Shown here: positions 55,868 through 64,000 of the stretch, one piece after another
How positions within the stretch are numbered: the first letter of the stretch is position 1
Layout of the letters: every line of letters begins with the position of its first letter
Assembly (NCBI RefSeq): GCF_001482385.1
Contig: NZ_CP013611.1
Coordinates: forward strand, 2,976,001-3,040,000
DNA from: Pseudoalteromonas rubra
Lineage (GTDB): Bacteria; Pseudomonadota; Gammaproteobacteria; Enterobacterales; Alteromonadaceae
Direction of reading: 5' to 3'
DNA length: 64,000 nt
Notes under the pieces: generated by a model
Told to the model about the DNA's origin: nothing
Database searches by the model: none
Seen by the model: only the letters and a program-made list of their open reading frames with translations
Translations under genes and position numbers: made by a program

Positions 55868-57031
55868 ATGAAAAACCCGACCCGACTTTTTGTGCCTTCG
55901 CCGATGAGCTTTATGGTGCTGGCGACCATTGTCATGGCAATGACGTTTTCTGCCTGGAATGCGCTGCTTAATAACTTTGCGATCGAGCAGGCTGCGTTTA
56001 CTGGCGCGCATATTGGTATGTTGCAATCACTGCGTGAAGTGCCAGGTTTCCTGGCCTTTACAGCCGTGTTTGTGCTGCTGGTGCTGAAGGAGCAAACCTT
56101 CGCTTTGATTAGTTTATGCTTGCTATCAATCGGCGTGGCATTGACAGGGTTTTTCCCCAGTATTTATGGCCTGTACGCTACGACGGTCTTGATGTCCATT
56201 GGATTCCACTACTTTGAAACATTGAATCAATCGCTGAGCTTGCAGTGGTTCAGTAAGGAAGAGGCGCCCGAGCAATTGGGCCGTTTACTGTCGATAAAAT
56301 CGATGGCCTCTTTGGTGACCTTCGGACTCATCTGGGTGGCATTTACCTGGCTGTCGAGCGATTATGTATGGGTGTACTTGTTATTTGGCGGTGCCGGACT
56401 GGCATTGACCTTGTTTATGGCACTGACGCACCCGCACTTCGTTCAGCAGGCAACACAGCATAAAAAACTCATTCTAAGAAAACAGTACAGCCTGTACTAC
56501 ATTCTGACCTTTTTCTCTGGTGCCCGTCGGCAAATCTTTATGGTGTTTGCCGGTTTCCTGATGGTAGAAAAGTTTGGTTTTGATGTTGCAGAGATTACGG
56601 CGCTGTATATGCTCAATCACGTTGTGAATATTTTTGTCGCCCCAAAAATCGGCCAGATGATCAGCCGGATTGGTGAACAAAAGGCTCTGACGTTGGAGTA
56701 TTCAGGCTTGGTTTTGGTCTTTATAGGTTATGCGCTGGTCGAGTCTGCACAGATAGCTGCGGTACTGTATGTGGTGGATCACATTTTCTTCGCAATGGCG
56801 ATTGCGCTCAAAACCTACTTTCAGAAAATCGCTCAGCCTGAGGATATTGCGGCCACGGCCGGGGTGAGTTTTACTATTAATCACATTGCAGCGGTGGTGA
56901 TCCCGGCGAGTTTTGGTGTGGTGTGGCTATATGATCAATCGCTGGTATTCTATTTTGGTGCGGCCCTGGCTGGATGCTCTTTGATTCTCAGTCAGTTCAT
57001 TACGCCACATCTGAAAAAAGTGGCAGCCTGA
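55868..57031 (+). CDS. major facilitator superfamily transporter
   Basis: A 387-residue integral membrane protein with about 12 TM helices in two halves of six, with the central loop near residues 180-205 (PHFVQQATQHKKLILRK). No family-specific motif fixes the substrate. It is divergent from an AraC-type regulator. The gene has its own terminator. The ribosome site is GGACTGTG, which is weak. Confidence 0.85.
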   Translation: MKNPTRLFVPSPMSFMVLATIVMAMTFSAWNALLNNFAIEQAAFTGAHIGMLQSLREVPGFLAFTAVFVLLVLKEQTFALISLCLLSIGVALTGFFPSIYGLYATTVLMSIGFHYFETLNQSLSLQWFSKEEAPEQLGRLLSIKSMASLVTFGLIWVAFTWLSSDYVWVYLLFGGAGLALTLFMALTHPHFVQQATQHKKLILRKQYSLYYILTFFSGARRQIFMVFAGFLMVEKFGFDVAEITALYMLNHVVNIFVAPKIGQMISRIGEQKALTLEYSGLVLVFIGYALVESAQIAAVLYVVDHIFFAMAIALKTYFQKIAQPEDIAATAGVSFTINHIAAVVIPASFGVVWLYDQSLVFYFGAALAGCSLILSQFITPHLKKVAA

Positions 57032-57033
57032 TA

Positions 57034-57062
57034 AAAAAAGCCGCCCTGCTCAGGGCGGCTTT
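57034..57062. terminator. terminator between MFS gene and GH97 gene
   Basis: AAAGCCGCCCTG, two bases, CAGGGCGGCTTT, preceded by a long run of A. On the minus strand that run of A reads as T after the hairpin, so it is best as a terminator of the GH97 gene (ending at 57086); on the plus strand the T-run is short. Confidence 0.85.
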
Positions 57063-57085
57063 GTCAGGGCAAAATAACGCAGGTT

Positions 57086-59143
57086 TTAAAGGGCTTTAAA
57101 GCGAATTGCTGTGCCACCGCTGGTGGCCAGTTTCAGTGTTAAAGTGTCGTTTGCCGTGACACGCTGCTTTTGGATGCTCAGATCATAGGGAGTGTGTTTC
57201 CATTCTGCATCTGCTCCATCTTGATAAATGTGTGCTTCAAACTGCAGGCCAGGTTCCAGGAAGTCGAGTTTCACCGTCAGGGTTCTGGCCTGTTCATCGG
57301 TGATGGCACCCAAATACCAGTCATTACCTGAATACTTACCGCGTTTGCGCTCTTTACGGGCAAAGACCACATAGTCGCCCACTTCACCTGCCAATGCGAT
57401 ACTGTGTTCCCAGTCCGCCGGGACATCTTTAATAAATTGGAAGGCTTGTGGTTTTGCCAAATAGTTTTCCGGCAGGTCCGCTGCCATTTGCACTGGGCTA
57501 TACAGCACAACATACAGGGCCAGCTGTTTGGCCAACGTGGTTTGTGGCCGATTGGTTTTATCGCCGAGGCCGTTAAAGCCCATATCGAAAATACCCGGTG
57601 TAAAGTCCATCGGGCCAGACAACATGCGGGTAAAGGCTAGCATGGTGGTATGCTCTGGTGGGTTTGGCGGTGTGCCCCAGGCATTGAACTCCTGGCCGCG
57701 TGCGCCTTCTCGGGTGAGCCAGTTAGGGTAAGTGCGGCGTAACCCCGTATCCTTAATTGGTTCATGAGTATTGATGCTGATCTTATGCTCGGCCGCCAGT
57801 TTCACATTGTCCAGATATTCATTGACCATAAATTGGCCGTCGTGCCATTCAAATCGGGCGTGACCGCGCTCATCAATGCGCTTGATATTGCCACCATCGG
57901 CAACATAGCCAGTTTTAACCTGACGGACACCGGCTTTTTCGTACAGGGCAAAGGCATCTGCCATCTGGTCGCGATAATTGCTGACATTACCTGAGGTTTC
58001 GTGGTGACCGATCAGGCGGGCACCCACTTGTTCGCCATGTTTAGCAATGGCATCCAAGTCGAAATCCGGGTAGGCTTCTGTAAAGCTGAATACATCACCA
58101 TTGAAGAACCAGTCGCCATCCCAGCCGGTATTCCAGCCTTCTACCAGCACACCATCGAAGCCATGCTCGGCTGCGAAACTCAGGTATTCTTTAGTGCGTT
58201 CTGTAGTCGCGCCATGCTTTTCACCACTGCCCCAGGTGTTTTTTCCGATGTGCATGCCCCACCAAATACCGAGGTATTTACCTGGCTCTACCCAGGACAC
58301 ATCACCTAATTTATTGGGCTCATTCAGATTTAGAATGAGGCGAGAGTTCAGTAAATCAGTTGCCTGAGCGCCAACCTGAATGGTGCGCCAGGGAGTTTTG
58401 AACTGGCCATTAGTCTTTACTGCAATGCCGTCAGACCAGGGGGTCAGATCGCTGATAAAGGTACCTGGGCGACGCTGGTTTAGAGTCATAGCGGCATAAT
58501 CAACCAGTGCGGCTTCGTGAATGCTGATGTGCACACCGTCTTTGTTTTTCAATGTGAATGGAGTGTGGACATGGGCCGCATCATGGAGTGCAGTGGTGTT
58601 GTAGGTATATTCATAGCGGTTCCAGCCGCGGGCTGGGATCCACCAAGCCTGTGCTTTGTCACTGTCAGCGATGGCAAATTCAGTCAGCTCTCTGGTGATA
58701 TAGCGAGCAGAATCCTGGGCTACTTCGTAGCGAAAGCCGACACCGTCATTAAATGCGCGTATTCTCAGGGTATATTGTGCCTGCTTAGACTGACTGTTTG
58801 CCAGGGTAACAAGCAGTTCATTGTGATGGTTGTGTACTTCTCGTGCTTCACCCCAGGGCTGTTGCCAGCGTTCATCCACGCTGTTGCGCTGCGTTTTGCT
58901 GATGATCAATCCATCGCGTAGCGAGGGGGCACGGGCAAAATCGAACCCTAGTCTTGAGGGGGCAATCACGGCCCGGTTATTAAACGTGATCTGGTAACTG
59001 GGCTGAGTATTATCATCGCTGACTTGAAAGGAGAGCTTACCGTCTGGTGAGCTGACGCTGTATGTCGCAGCCTGTGTTGCAGTGGCAAATAAACTGGCTA
59101 AGAGTGTGGCAGCAACACCTGTTGCACAGAAGACTAATCGCAT
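57086..59143 (-). CDS. glycoside hydrolase family 97 (SusB-like alpha-glucosidase)
   Basis: A 685-residue exported enzyme (signal peptide about residues 1-25, ending ATQAATYS) that probably cleaves alpha-glucosidic bonds of maltose or other oligosaccharides. It has the N-terminal beta-sandwich, the TIM barrel (about 285-540) and a C-terminal beta domain of GH97. Of the two subgroups, features of the inverting SusB type are seen: VKTGYV (no Asp where retaining members have their nucleophile), Glu461 in NTHEPIKDTG, and Glu479 or Glu485 in TREGARGQEFNAW. It stands alone, with no SusC/SusD pair or other sugar genes beside it except the MFS carrier convergent to it. Confidence 0.88.
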   Translation of the reverse strand: MRLVFCATGVAATLLASLFATATQAATYSVSSPDGKLSFQVSDDNTQPSYQITFNNRAVIAPSRLGFDFARAPSLRDGLIISKTQRNSVDERWQQPWGEAREVHNHHNELLVTLANSQSKQAQYTLRIRAFNDGVGFRYEVAQDSARYITRELTEFAIADSDKAQAWWIPARGWNRYEYTYNTTALHDAAHVHTPFTLKNKDGVHISIHEAALVDYAAMTLNQRRPGTFISDLTPWSDGIAVKTNGQFKTPWRTIQVGAQATDLLNSRLILNLNEPNKLGDVSWVEPGKYLGIWWGMHIGKNTWGSGEKHGATTERTKEYLSFAAEHGFDGVLVEGWNTGWDGDWFFNGDVFSFTEAYPDFDLDAIAKHGEQVGARLIGHHETSGNVSNYRDQMADAFALYEKAGVRQVKTGYVADGGNIKRIDERGHARFEWHDGQFMVNEYLDNVKLAAEHKISINTHEPIKDTGLRRTYPNWLTREGARGQEFNAWGTPPNPPEHTTMLAFTRMLSGPMDFTPGIFDMGFNGLGDKTNRPQTTLAKQLALYVVLYSPVQMAADLPENYLAKPQAFQFIKDVPADWEHSIALAGEVGDYVVFARKERKRGKYSGNDWYLGAITDEQARTLTVKLDFLEPGLQFEAHIYQDGADAEWKHTPYDLSIQKQRVTANDTLTLKLATSGGTAIRFKAL

Positions 59144-59315
59144 AAACTATCTCGGTTGCAAATGTGAGTGAATGTTTAGCTTACTGTTATCTTTGTTCGG
59201 GTATGAACTGTCTGCATACGTATTCACTTTGAAAATGCGATGAATGGAAACTAACGGTCGTCCGGTCTACATCTGTGGCCTATACTAAATCGAGACCGCA
59301 AGGAGCTTTTAGTCA

Positions 59316-59981
59316 ATGACTCAATTCAAGCATATTCTTAGTATCACTGTGGTTGCTGTTACTCTGATCTCTGCCTGTGCAACTGCCGCTGAGCAGCTCA
59401 CTGTTCAGGTGCGGGACAAAGAGGGAGAGTTACTGCCCGGCGCGGCCGTATGGCTCACCGGAGAGGGGCTTGCTGCTGATCAGGGGGTCCTCACACGCAG
59501 TTATAAAATGGGCCAGAAAAACCGCGCATTTACGCCGCATTTACTGATTGTGCCAAAACAGGCCGAAGTGTCATTCCCTAACTATGACTCTATTTTGCAT
59601 CATGTGTATTCGTTTTCTCCCGCCAAGCGCTTTGAGTTCAAACTGTATCGGGATCAACCTCAGGCCCTGACGTTTTCTGCAACCGGGGCTGTGGAGTTGG
59701 GTTGCAACATCCATGACTGGATGTTGGGTTATATTCTGGTTGTGGATTCTACGCATTTTGCAGTGACGGATACTCAGGGTATTGCACGCATTTCAATACC
59801 CGCGGCGCAGCACAAGGACGTGACGTTAAAAGTCTGGCACGAGGGGTTTATGGATTTAGACAGTCCGGAAAGTCATGCATTATCGGCCGTCAAGTTGGGT
59901 GAACAACTGAATATTCAGTTGCAGCAGTCACTTGGTATGCTCCAGGAAGATTTCAGTGATGAGTTTGATGACTATGAGTAA
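59316..59981 (+). CDS. exported cupredoxin-like protein
   Basis: A 221-residue exported protein. The signal peptide is about 1-25; it has a lipobox-like ISAC (Cys21) as well as a normal ATAA cleavage site, so the anchor is uncertain. The sequence resembles cupredoxin-like proteins annotated as methylamine utilisation proteins: a small beta domain (AVWLTGEGL), a His in SILHHVYSF and Cys-His-Met in GCNIHDWMLGY, which could be a type 1 copper site. It overlaps the following outer-membrane gene by eight bases; function unknown. Confidence 0.72.
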   Translation: MTQFKHILSITVVAVTLISACATAAEQLTVQVRDKEGELLPGAAVWLTGEGLAADQGVLTRSYKMGQKNRAFTPHLLIVPKQAEVSFPNYDSILHHVYSFSPAKRFEFKLYRDQPQALTFSATGAVELGCNIHDWMLGYILVVDSTHFAVTDTQGIARISIPAAQHKDVTLKVWHEGFMDLDSPESHALSAVKLGEQLNIQLQQSLGMLQEDFSDEFDDYE

Positions 59982-61224
59982 ACAACTTCACAAGCTGGGA
60001 CTGATTGGGCTGACTGTTGTGGCCATCAGCACGGCACAGGCACAGGACTTTCAGTACAAAGGTGCAATTCAGGCAAGTTGGCAAAATAACAGTGAATATG
60101 CAGCCTGGTATAACCGGGGCGTGGCAGTAAATCGCTTTGGTGCCGACTCTGAGCGACTTAACTTGAGTCGTGCCGTGCTGGATATACGCACTGAAGTGGG
60201 CAGCAAGTGGTCGTTGTTAGCCAGTGCCCAATATGTTCCCGATCCGGATAGCAAATTCGGGTTTACTGAATTATTTGCGCAGTATCATACCCTGAACAAA
60301 GGCCCACGCCAGTGGCAAGCGCGGGTGGGTGGGTTTTACCCGCGTATGTCTCTGGAGAATCCCGACATTGGCTGGTCGTCTCCGTATAACTATAGCTATA
60401 GCGCGATAAATACCTGGCTGGGCGAGGAGATCCGGGCTTTTGGTATTGAGGTGAGCTATAAGCACAGTGACAGCCGGCTGCCACGTAGGCAACGCACGGG
60501 CCATAACTGGGAGTTGCTGGGGGCAGTGTACAAAGGAAATGATCCGGCCGGTACTTTGCTGGCCTGGCGGGGCTGGGCAATACACGACAGGCAAAGCGTG
60601 TTTAATGAAACCACCCCTTTTGCACCGATCAGCGCACTACAGGCACCGCCTCTGGCTAAGCAGTCCTGGCTAACTGAGCCTTTTACCGAGGTCGATGGCC
60701 GTTTTGGGTATTACCTCGGCGCACACTGGGATTATCAGAAGCGCCACACGTTGAGACTGTATTGGTATGATAATAACGGTGATCCAAGTGTATTGAACTA
60801 TCAGACCGGGCAATATGCCTGGGATACTAAGTTTTACAGTGCGGCTTATCGTTTTAAGATCACCCGGGCCACGCATCTGGTCATGCAGGCGATGGCTGGC
60901 AATACGGCGATGGGTATCAGGCGTGGCGTTGATAACGACTTTAGCAGCCAGTTTATACTGTTAACCCATAAATGGCAGGATTATCGAGTGAGTGGTCGGG
61001 TGGAGCAATTCGACGTGAAAGATCGTGACTTTTGGGATTTCGATCCAAATACCAGTGAAGGGGGCGCGATAACCGTAACAGGTCGCTGGCAGATCTCCGA
61101 GCGCTGGCATGTTGGTATGGAGTTTCAGTATCTGGAGTCTAAGGTCGCAAACCGTGCCGATTTTAATTTACCGACGCGTCAGGTAGAGCAGCTGTGGCGT
61201 GTGAGCGGAGCGCTGCGCTTTTAA
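59974..61224 (+). CDS. outer-membrane beta-barrel protein (unknown role)
   Basis: A 416-residue protein with a signal peptide (about 1-23, ending in AQAQDFQY) and aromatic-rich alternating strands such as YSYSAINTWL and LRLYWYDNN, ending in a terminal Phe (VSGALRF), the usual sign of outer-membrane barrels. The family is not one I can name. Start at 59974 (MSKQLHKLG) is chosen; ATG 59968 also fits. Its overlap with the cupredoxin-like gene suggests that both act together at the outer membrane. Confidence 0.7.
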   Translation: MSKQLHKLGLIGLTVVAISTAQAQDFQYKGAIQASWQNNSEYAAWYNRGVAVNRFGADSERLNLSRAVLDIRTEVGSKWSLLASAQYVPDPDSKFGFTELFAQYHTLNKGPRQWQARVGGFYPRMSLENPDIGWSSPYNYSYSAINTWLGEEIRAFGIEVSYKHSDSRLPRRQRTGHNWELLGAVYKGNDPAGTLLAWRGWAIHDRQSVFNETTPFAPISALQAPPLAKQSWLTEPFTEVDGRFGYYLGAHWDYQKRHTLRLYWYDNNGDPSVLNYQTGQYAWDTKFYSAAYRFKITRATHLVMQAMAGNTAMGIRRGVDNDFSSQFILLTHKWQDYRVSGRVEQFDVKDRDFWDFDPNTSEGGAITVTGRWQISERWHVGMEFQYLESKVANRADFNLPTRQVEQLWRVSGALRF

Positions 61225-61249
61225 GGCGCAGCACTCAAGCTTAGTCGGG

Positions 61250-62686
61250 TTAGTCACATAAACGGTTTAATCCGTTGAGTGCAGCGACTCGGTATGCTTC
61301 GGCCATAGTGGGGTAGTTAAAGGTGGTATTGACGAAGTACTCAACATTATTGCCTTTGCCCTTTTGTTCCATGATGGCCTGACCAATGTGAATGATCTCG
61401 GATGCCCGCTCGCCAAAACAGTGTATTCCGAGGATCTCTTTGCTTTCAGCGTGAAATAGCAGTTTTAGTGAACCAACTTCAGTACCCGTGATCTGCGAGC
61501 GTGCCAGGTGTTTGAATTGTGCCCGGCCCACTTCGTATGGGATTTTAGCTGCCGTCAGCTGTTGCTCGGTTTTGCCCACTGAACTCATTTCCGGAATGGT
61601 GTAAATGCCAGTTGGGATGTCGGTGATCAGGCGATCATCGCACTTACCGTGTACAATCGCATGCGCCGCAATACGGCCCTGATCAAAGGCGGCACTGGCT
61701 AAACTAGGATACCCAATTACGTCACCTACGGCGTATACATTGTCTATTTCTGTCTGGTAATGTTCATTGACTTTAAGCTGGCCGCGGCTGTCTGCTTTGA
61801 GGCCAATGGCATCCAGATTGAGTGAATCGGTATTACCAGTTCTACCGTTGGCCCATAAAATACAGTCTGCTTTAACCTTTTTACCTGATTGAAGGTGCAG
61901 CACAACGCCCGTGTCCTGGGTTTCAACCTTGGCAAACTCTTCATTGTGTCGGATCACGATACCACTGTTCCAGAAGTGGTAGCTCAGTGCATCGGAGATT
62001 TCATCATCCATAAACGATAGCAGTCGATCACGGGTATTGATGAGGTCGACTTTGGCACCTAAGCCCTTAAATATAGACGCATACTCACAGCCAATGACCC
62101 CGGCACCGTAAACCAGTACGCGCTGTGGGTTGTGCGTTAAACCTAAAATCGTATCACTGTCATAGACGCGTGGATGAGCGAAATCGACGCCAGGTGGACG
62201 ATACGGGCGAGAACCCGTCGCAATGACGATGGTCTGCGCAGTAAGCAGTTCCTGTGACCCGTCATGATGTTGGACCCGGATTGTGTGTGCATCGACAAAA
62301 GTCGCATCGCCCTGATAGAGGTGGATACGGTTGCGATCGTAGAAGCTTGAGCGCAGGCTTGACTGTTTGCTGATCACATTACTGGCATGATGCAGAATAT
62401 CCTGAAACGTCAGGCGTTGTGGACGTTCGCTAAACCGAAACAGTGGATTCGATTTGTACTCAATCAAACGACTGACAGAGTGACGCAGTGCTTTAGAAGG
62501 AATAGTTCCCCAATGCACGCAGCCACCCCCGACATCTTTTTGTCGCTCAATAACGGCGACTTTACGATTGCTTTTAGAGAGGTTCATGGCGGCCCCTTCA
62601 CCGCCGGGGCCTGTACCAATGATAATCGCATCATATTGGTATGATGCGCTTTGACTGGGGGTTTTTGTGGCGGTTTTTTTACTCAC
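61250..62686 (-). CDS. sthA: soluble pyridine nucleotide transhydrogenase SthA
   Basis: FAD enzyme moving hydride between NADPH and NAD. The 478-residue protein has [18 protein letters not shown] near residues 21-38 and [17 protein letters not shown] near 52-68, where the second redox Cys of related disulfide reductases is replaced, as in the SthA family (E. coli GGGCTHWGTIPS). The neighbouring desaturase and fabR match the E. coli order sthA-fabR. Confidence 0.96.
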   Translation of the reverse strand: MSKKTATKTPSQSASYQYDAIIIGTGPGGEGAAMNLSKSNRKVAVIERQKDVGGGCVHWGTIPSKALRHSVSRLIEYKSNPLFRFSERPQRLTFQDILHHASNVISKQSSLRSSFYDRNRIHLYQGDATFVDAHTIRVQHHDGSQELLTAQTIVIATGSRPYRPPGVDFAHPRVYDSDTILGLTHNPQRVLVYGAGVIGCEYASIFKGLGAKVDLINTRDRLLSFMDDEISDALSYHFWNSGIVIRHNEEFAKVETQDTGVVLHLQSGKKVKADCILWANGRTGNTDSLNLDAIGLKADSRGQLKVNEHYQTEIDNVYAVGDVIGYPSLASAAFDQGRIAAHAIVHGKCDDRLITDIPTGIYTIPEMSSVGKTEQQLTAAKIPYEVGRAQFKHLARSQITGTEVGSLKLLFHAESKEILGIHCFGERASEIIHIGQAIMEQKGKGNNVEYFVNTTFNYPTMAEAYRVAALNGLNRLCD

Positions 62687-62726
62687 GGCCTCACCTTACA
62701 TAATGACTTGTGAGGCCGTTATTGGG

Positions 62727-63860
62727 TTAGCTGGTGGCGCCCTTTAACAACCTCGAGTTTAATGCCAGCCATGCCTGTTTTTGCGCTTCCCAGGCCTGTT
62801 CCAGTTCTTGATACTGTTTTAACAGGGCTGATTGCTCGCATTGTTCGCGCATGGCATGCTTTTTCGTTTCCAGTACCTGCTTTTGCACGGCACAGAAGTG
62901 CTGAAGCTTTTTCAGCAGTAAATCATACTCTTGTTGTAACAATGTAAGCTTATCCTGCGCCAAAGGCAATTTCGCCAGGGTAACTTTAGTCTTATTCAAT
63001 AAGGTTTCTGCTTTGGCTTTTTCGATCCGCTCAATCGGTGTTCGTTTCAGCTTGCTGGCCAGGCCTAGGTATGAAAGACCCCGGATCATCCACTTGGTTG
63101 GATCATAATGATACCAGCGAATACCGTTGCGATAATCGCTGGCAAAGATGTGGTGGAAATTGTGATAGCCTTCACCGTAGGTGAGCAACGCCAGAAAACC
63201 ATTGTCTCGTGCGGTGTTTTTCTCGGTGTAAGGGCGTTTTCCCCAGATGTGTGCTAGGGAGTTGATAAAGAAAGTAAAGTGTTGGCTGAGCACGAGCCGT
63301 AATACGCCGGCTAATAGTAGCATACCCAGGATGTCGCCCAGCATCAGACCCAGCAACAAGGGGATGCCGATATTGGTAAGTAGCACTAGCTTCAGGTAGT
63401 GCTTGTGTTGCCACATCACGATTTTGTTGCGTTGTAAATCGCGGGCATTGCTGTAGTCACCGTAATTATCTCCCTGGTAGTCTCTGAGCATCCAGCCGAT
63501 ATGGCTGTACCAGAAACCACGCGTTGCGGCATAGGGATCTTTGATTGGATCGTCGACCTGACCATGGTGAATGCGGTGGTCACTGCTCCAGTGCAACGCA
63601 CTATTTTGCAGCGCAAACGCGCCACCCAGGGCAAAGAAAACCTGAATAACAGGATGAACATCATAGGCTTTATGAGCCCACAGGCGATGATAGCCAGCAG
63701 TGATCGACATACCGGCGTAAAACATACATCCAACAAACGCAATCCAGTGCGTTGTGCTGTATCCATATTCGAACCCATACCAGGGGACTAGCGTTATAGC
63801 AGCAAGAAAGGACAGACTAAAGAACAAGACATTAGTCCACAACAAAGGCGGTTTTTTCAT
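62727..63860 (-). CDS. acyl-CoA delta-9 fatty acid desaturase
   Basis: Membrane di-iron enzyme that introduces a double bond into fatty acids. The 377-residue protein has the three His boxes HRLWAH (58-63), HRIHH (95-99) and HNFHH (233-237), four TM helices (about 8-28, 38-55, 155-172, 173-200), and, unusually, about 100 residues of charged coiled coil after the catalytic part (about 275-377). It is divergent from fabR, with the FabR-type operator 12 bases before its start codon. Confidence 0.93.
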   Translation of the reverse strand: MKKPPLLWTNVLFFSLSFLAAITLVPWYGFEYGYSTTHWIAFVGCMFYAGMSITAGYHRLWAHKAYDVHPVIQVFFALGGAFALQNSALHWSSDHRIHHGQVDDPIKDPYAATRGFWYSHIGWMLRDYQGDNYGDYSNARDLQRNKIVMWQHKHYLKLVLLTNIGIPLLLGLMLGDILGMLLLAGVLRLVLSQHFTFFINSLAHIWGKRPYTEKNTARDNGFLALLTYGEGYHNFHHIFASDYRNGIRWYHYDPTKWMIRGLSYLGLASKLKRTPIERIEKAKAETLLNKTKVTLAKLPLAQDKLTLLQQEYDLLLKKLQHFCAVQKQVLETKKHAMREQCEQSALLKQYQELEQAWEAQKQAWLALNSRLLKGATS

Positions 63861-63872
63861 TATTTAAATCTC

Positions 63873-63890
63873 AGCGTACACTTGTACGCT
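63873..63890. promoter_or_regulatory. FabR-type operator
   Basis: AGCGTACACTTGTACGCT, a perfect inverted repeat of 8 + 8 bases around CT, resembles the AGCGTACA/TGTACGCT-like sites bound by FabR upstream of unsaturated fatty acid genes in E. coli. It lies between the desaturase and fabR genes, so FabR probably represses the desaturase. Confidence 0.72.
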
Positions 63891-63974
63891 AAAATAGTAT
63901 TTCAAACTTGCGCCGTCAAGTATTAGACTCCCACTATTGTCGATCTGAGCCAATAAATTATAGGAATTGCGTCC

Positions 63975-64000
63975 ATGTCAGGTGTTCGTGCCCAGCAAAA
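63975..64000 (+). CDS. fabR: fatty acid biosynthesis repressor FabR (start only)
   Basis: Only the first eight codons, MSGVRAQQ, are in the window, matching the N-terminus of FabR (E. coli MGVRAQQ). A ribosome site AGGA is about 9 bases upstream. FabR is a TetR-family repressor that responds to the balance of saturated and unsaturated acyl thioesters. Position next to sthA agrees with E. coli. The rest lies outside. Confidence 0.72.

Overview
The window is 64 kb of gamma-proteobacterial chromosome, most likely Pseudoalteromonas or a close Alteromonadales relative. This is inferred from protein similarity and gene order (metJ next to metBL, pilMNOPQ-aroKB-damX-dam-rpe-gph-trpS, desaturase and fabR next to sthA, several long chemoreceptors). 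It is almost entirely core genome. I see no tRNA, rRNA, CRISPR array, insertion sequence or prophage.

Layout. 1-3.4 kb: tesB and plsB converge (acyl-CoA and phospholipid metabolism). 3.6-8.8 kb: the complete S10 ribosomal operon, rpsJ to rpsQ, with a promoter and a leader that resembles the L4-controlled attenuator. 8.8-9.7 kb: in place of the spc operon there is a tandem array of a 192-194 bp unit. Each unit carries the 3' end of rpsQ plus the S10 terminator, so five terminators stand in a row. 9.8-10.1 kb: a 64-codon gene with the look of an orphan class I lanthipeptide-type RiPP precursor, closed by its own terminator inside the 3' end of the convergent hemN. 10.1-15.7 kb: hemN with an FNR-type promoter, and two chemoreceptors. 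15.9-21.7 kb: a short-chain NAD-binding protein, hutC, hutI behind a palindromic HutC-type operator, a degenerate GGDEF-EAL membrane protein, and hutG; hutU and hutH are not in the window. 21.8-26 kb: rraA, a PAP2 phosphatase coupled to a glycosyltransferase, and a third chemoreceptor.

26-33.6 kb: a DUF971 protein, hslU, hslV, an FtsN-like SPOR protein, priA, rpmE and a short malic enzyme. 33.6-37.8 kb: the methionine regulon core, metJ divergent from metB-metL with tandem met boxes between. 37.9-45.4 kb: PBP1A (mrcA) divergent from the type IV pilus assembly operon pilMNOPQ. 45.6-52.7 kb: aroK-aroB-damX-like-dam, two small minus-strand genes, then rpe-gph-trpS. 52.8-61.2 kb is the most accessory-looking part: an orphan S24-type repressor, a lipoprotein metalloprotease, an AraC regulator divergent from an MFS carrier, a GH97 glucosidase, and a cupredoxin-like protein overlapping an outer-membrane protein gene. 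61.2-64 kb: sthA, a delta-9 desaturase with a long coiled-coil tail, a FabR-type operator and the first codons of fabR.

The most unusual segment is 8.8-10.1 kb: a ribosomal-protein operon end multiplied into a five-terminator barrier, immediately followed by an orphan modified-peptide precursor gene. No claim here comes from a database search; family names rest on recognised motifs and length.
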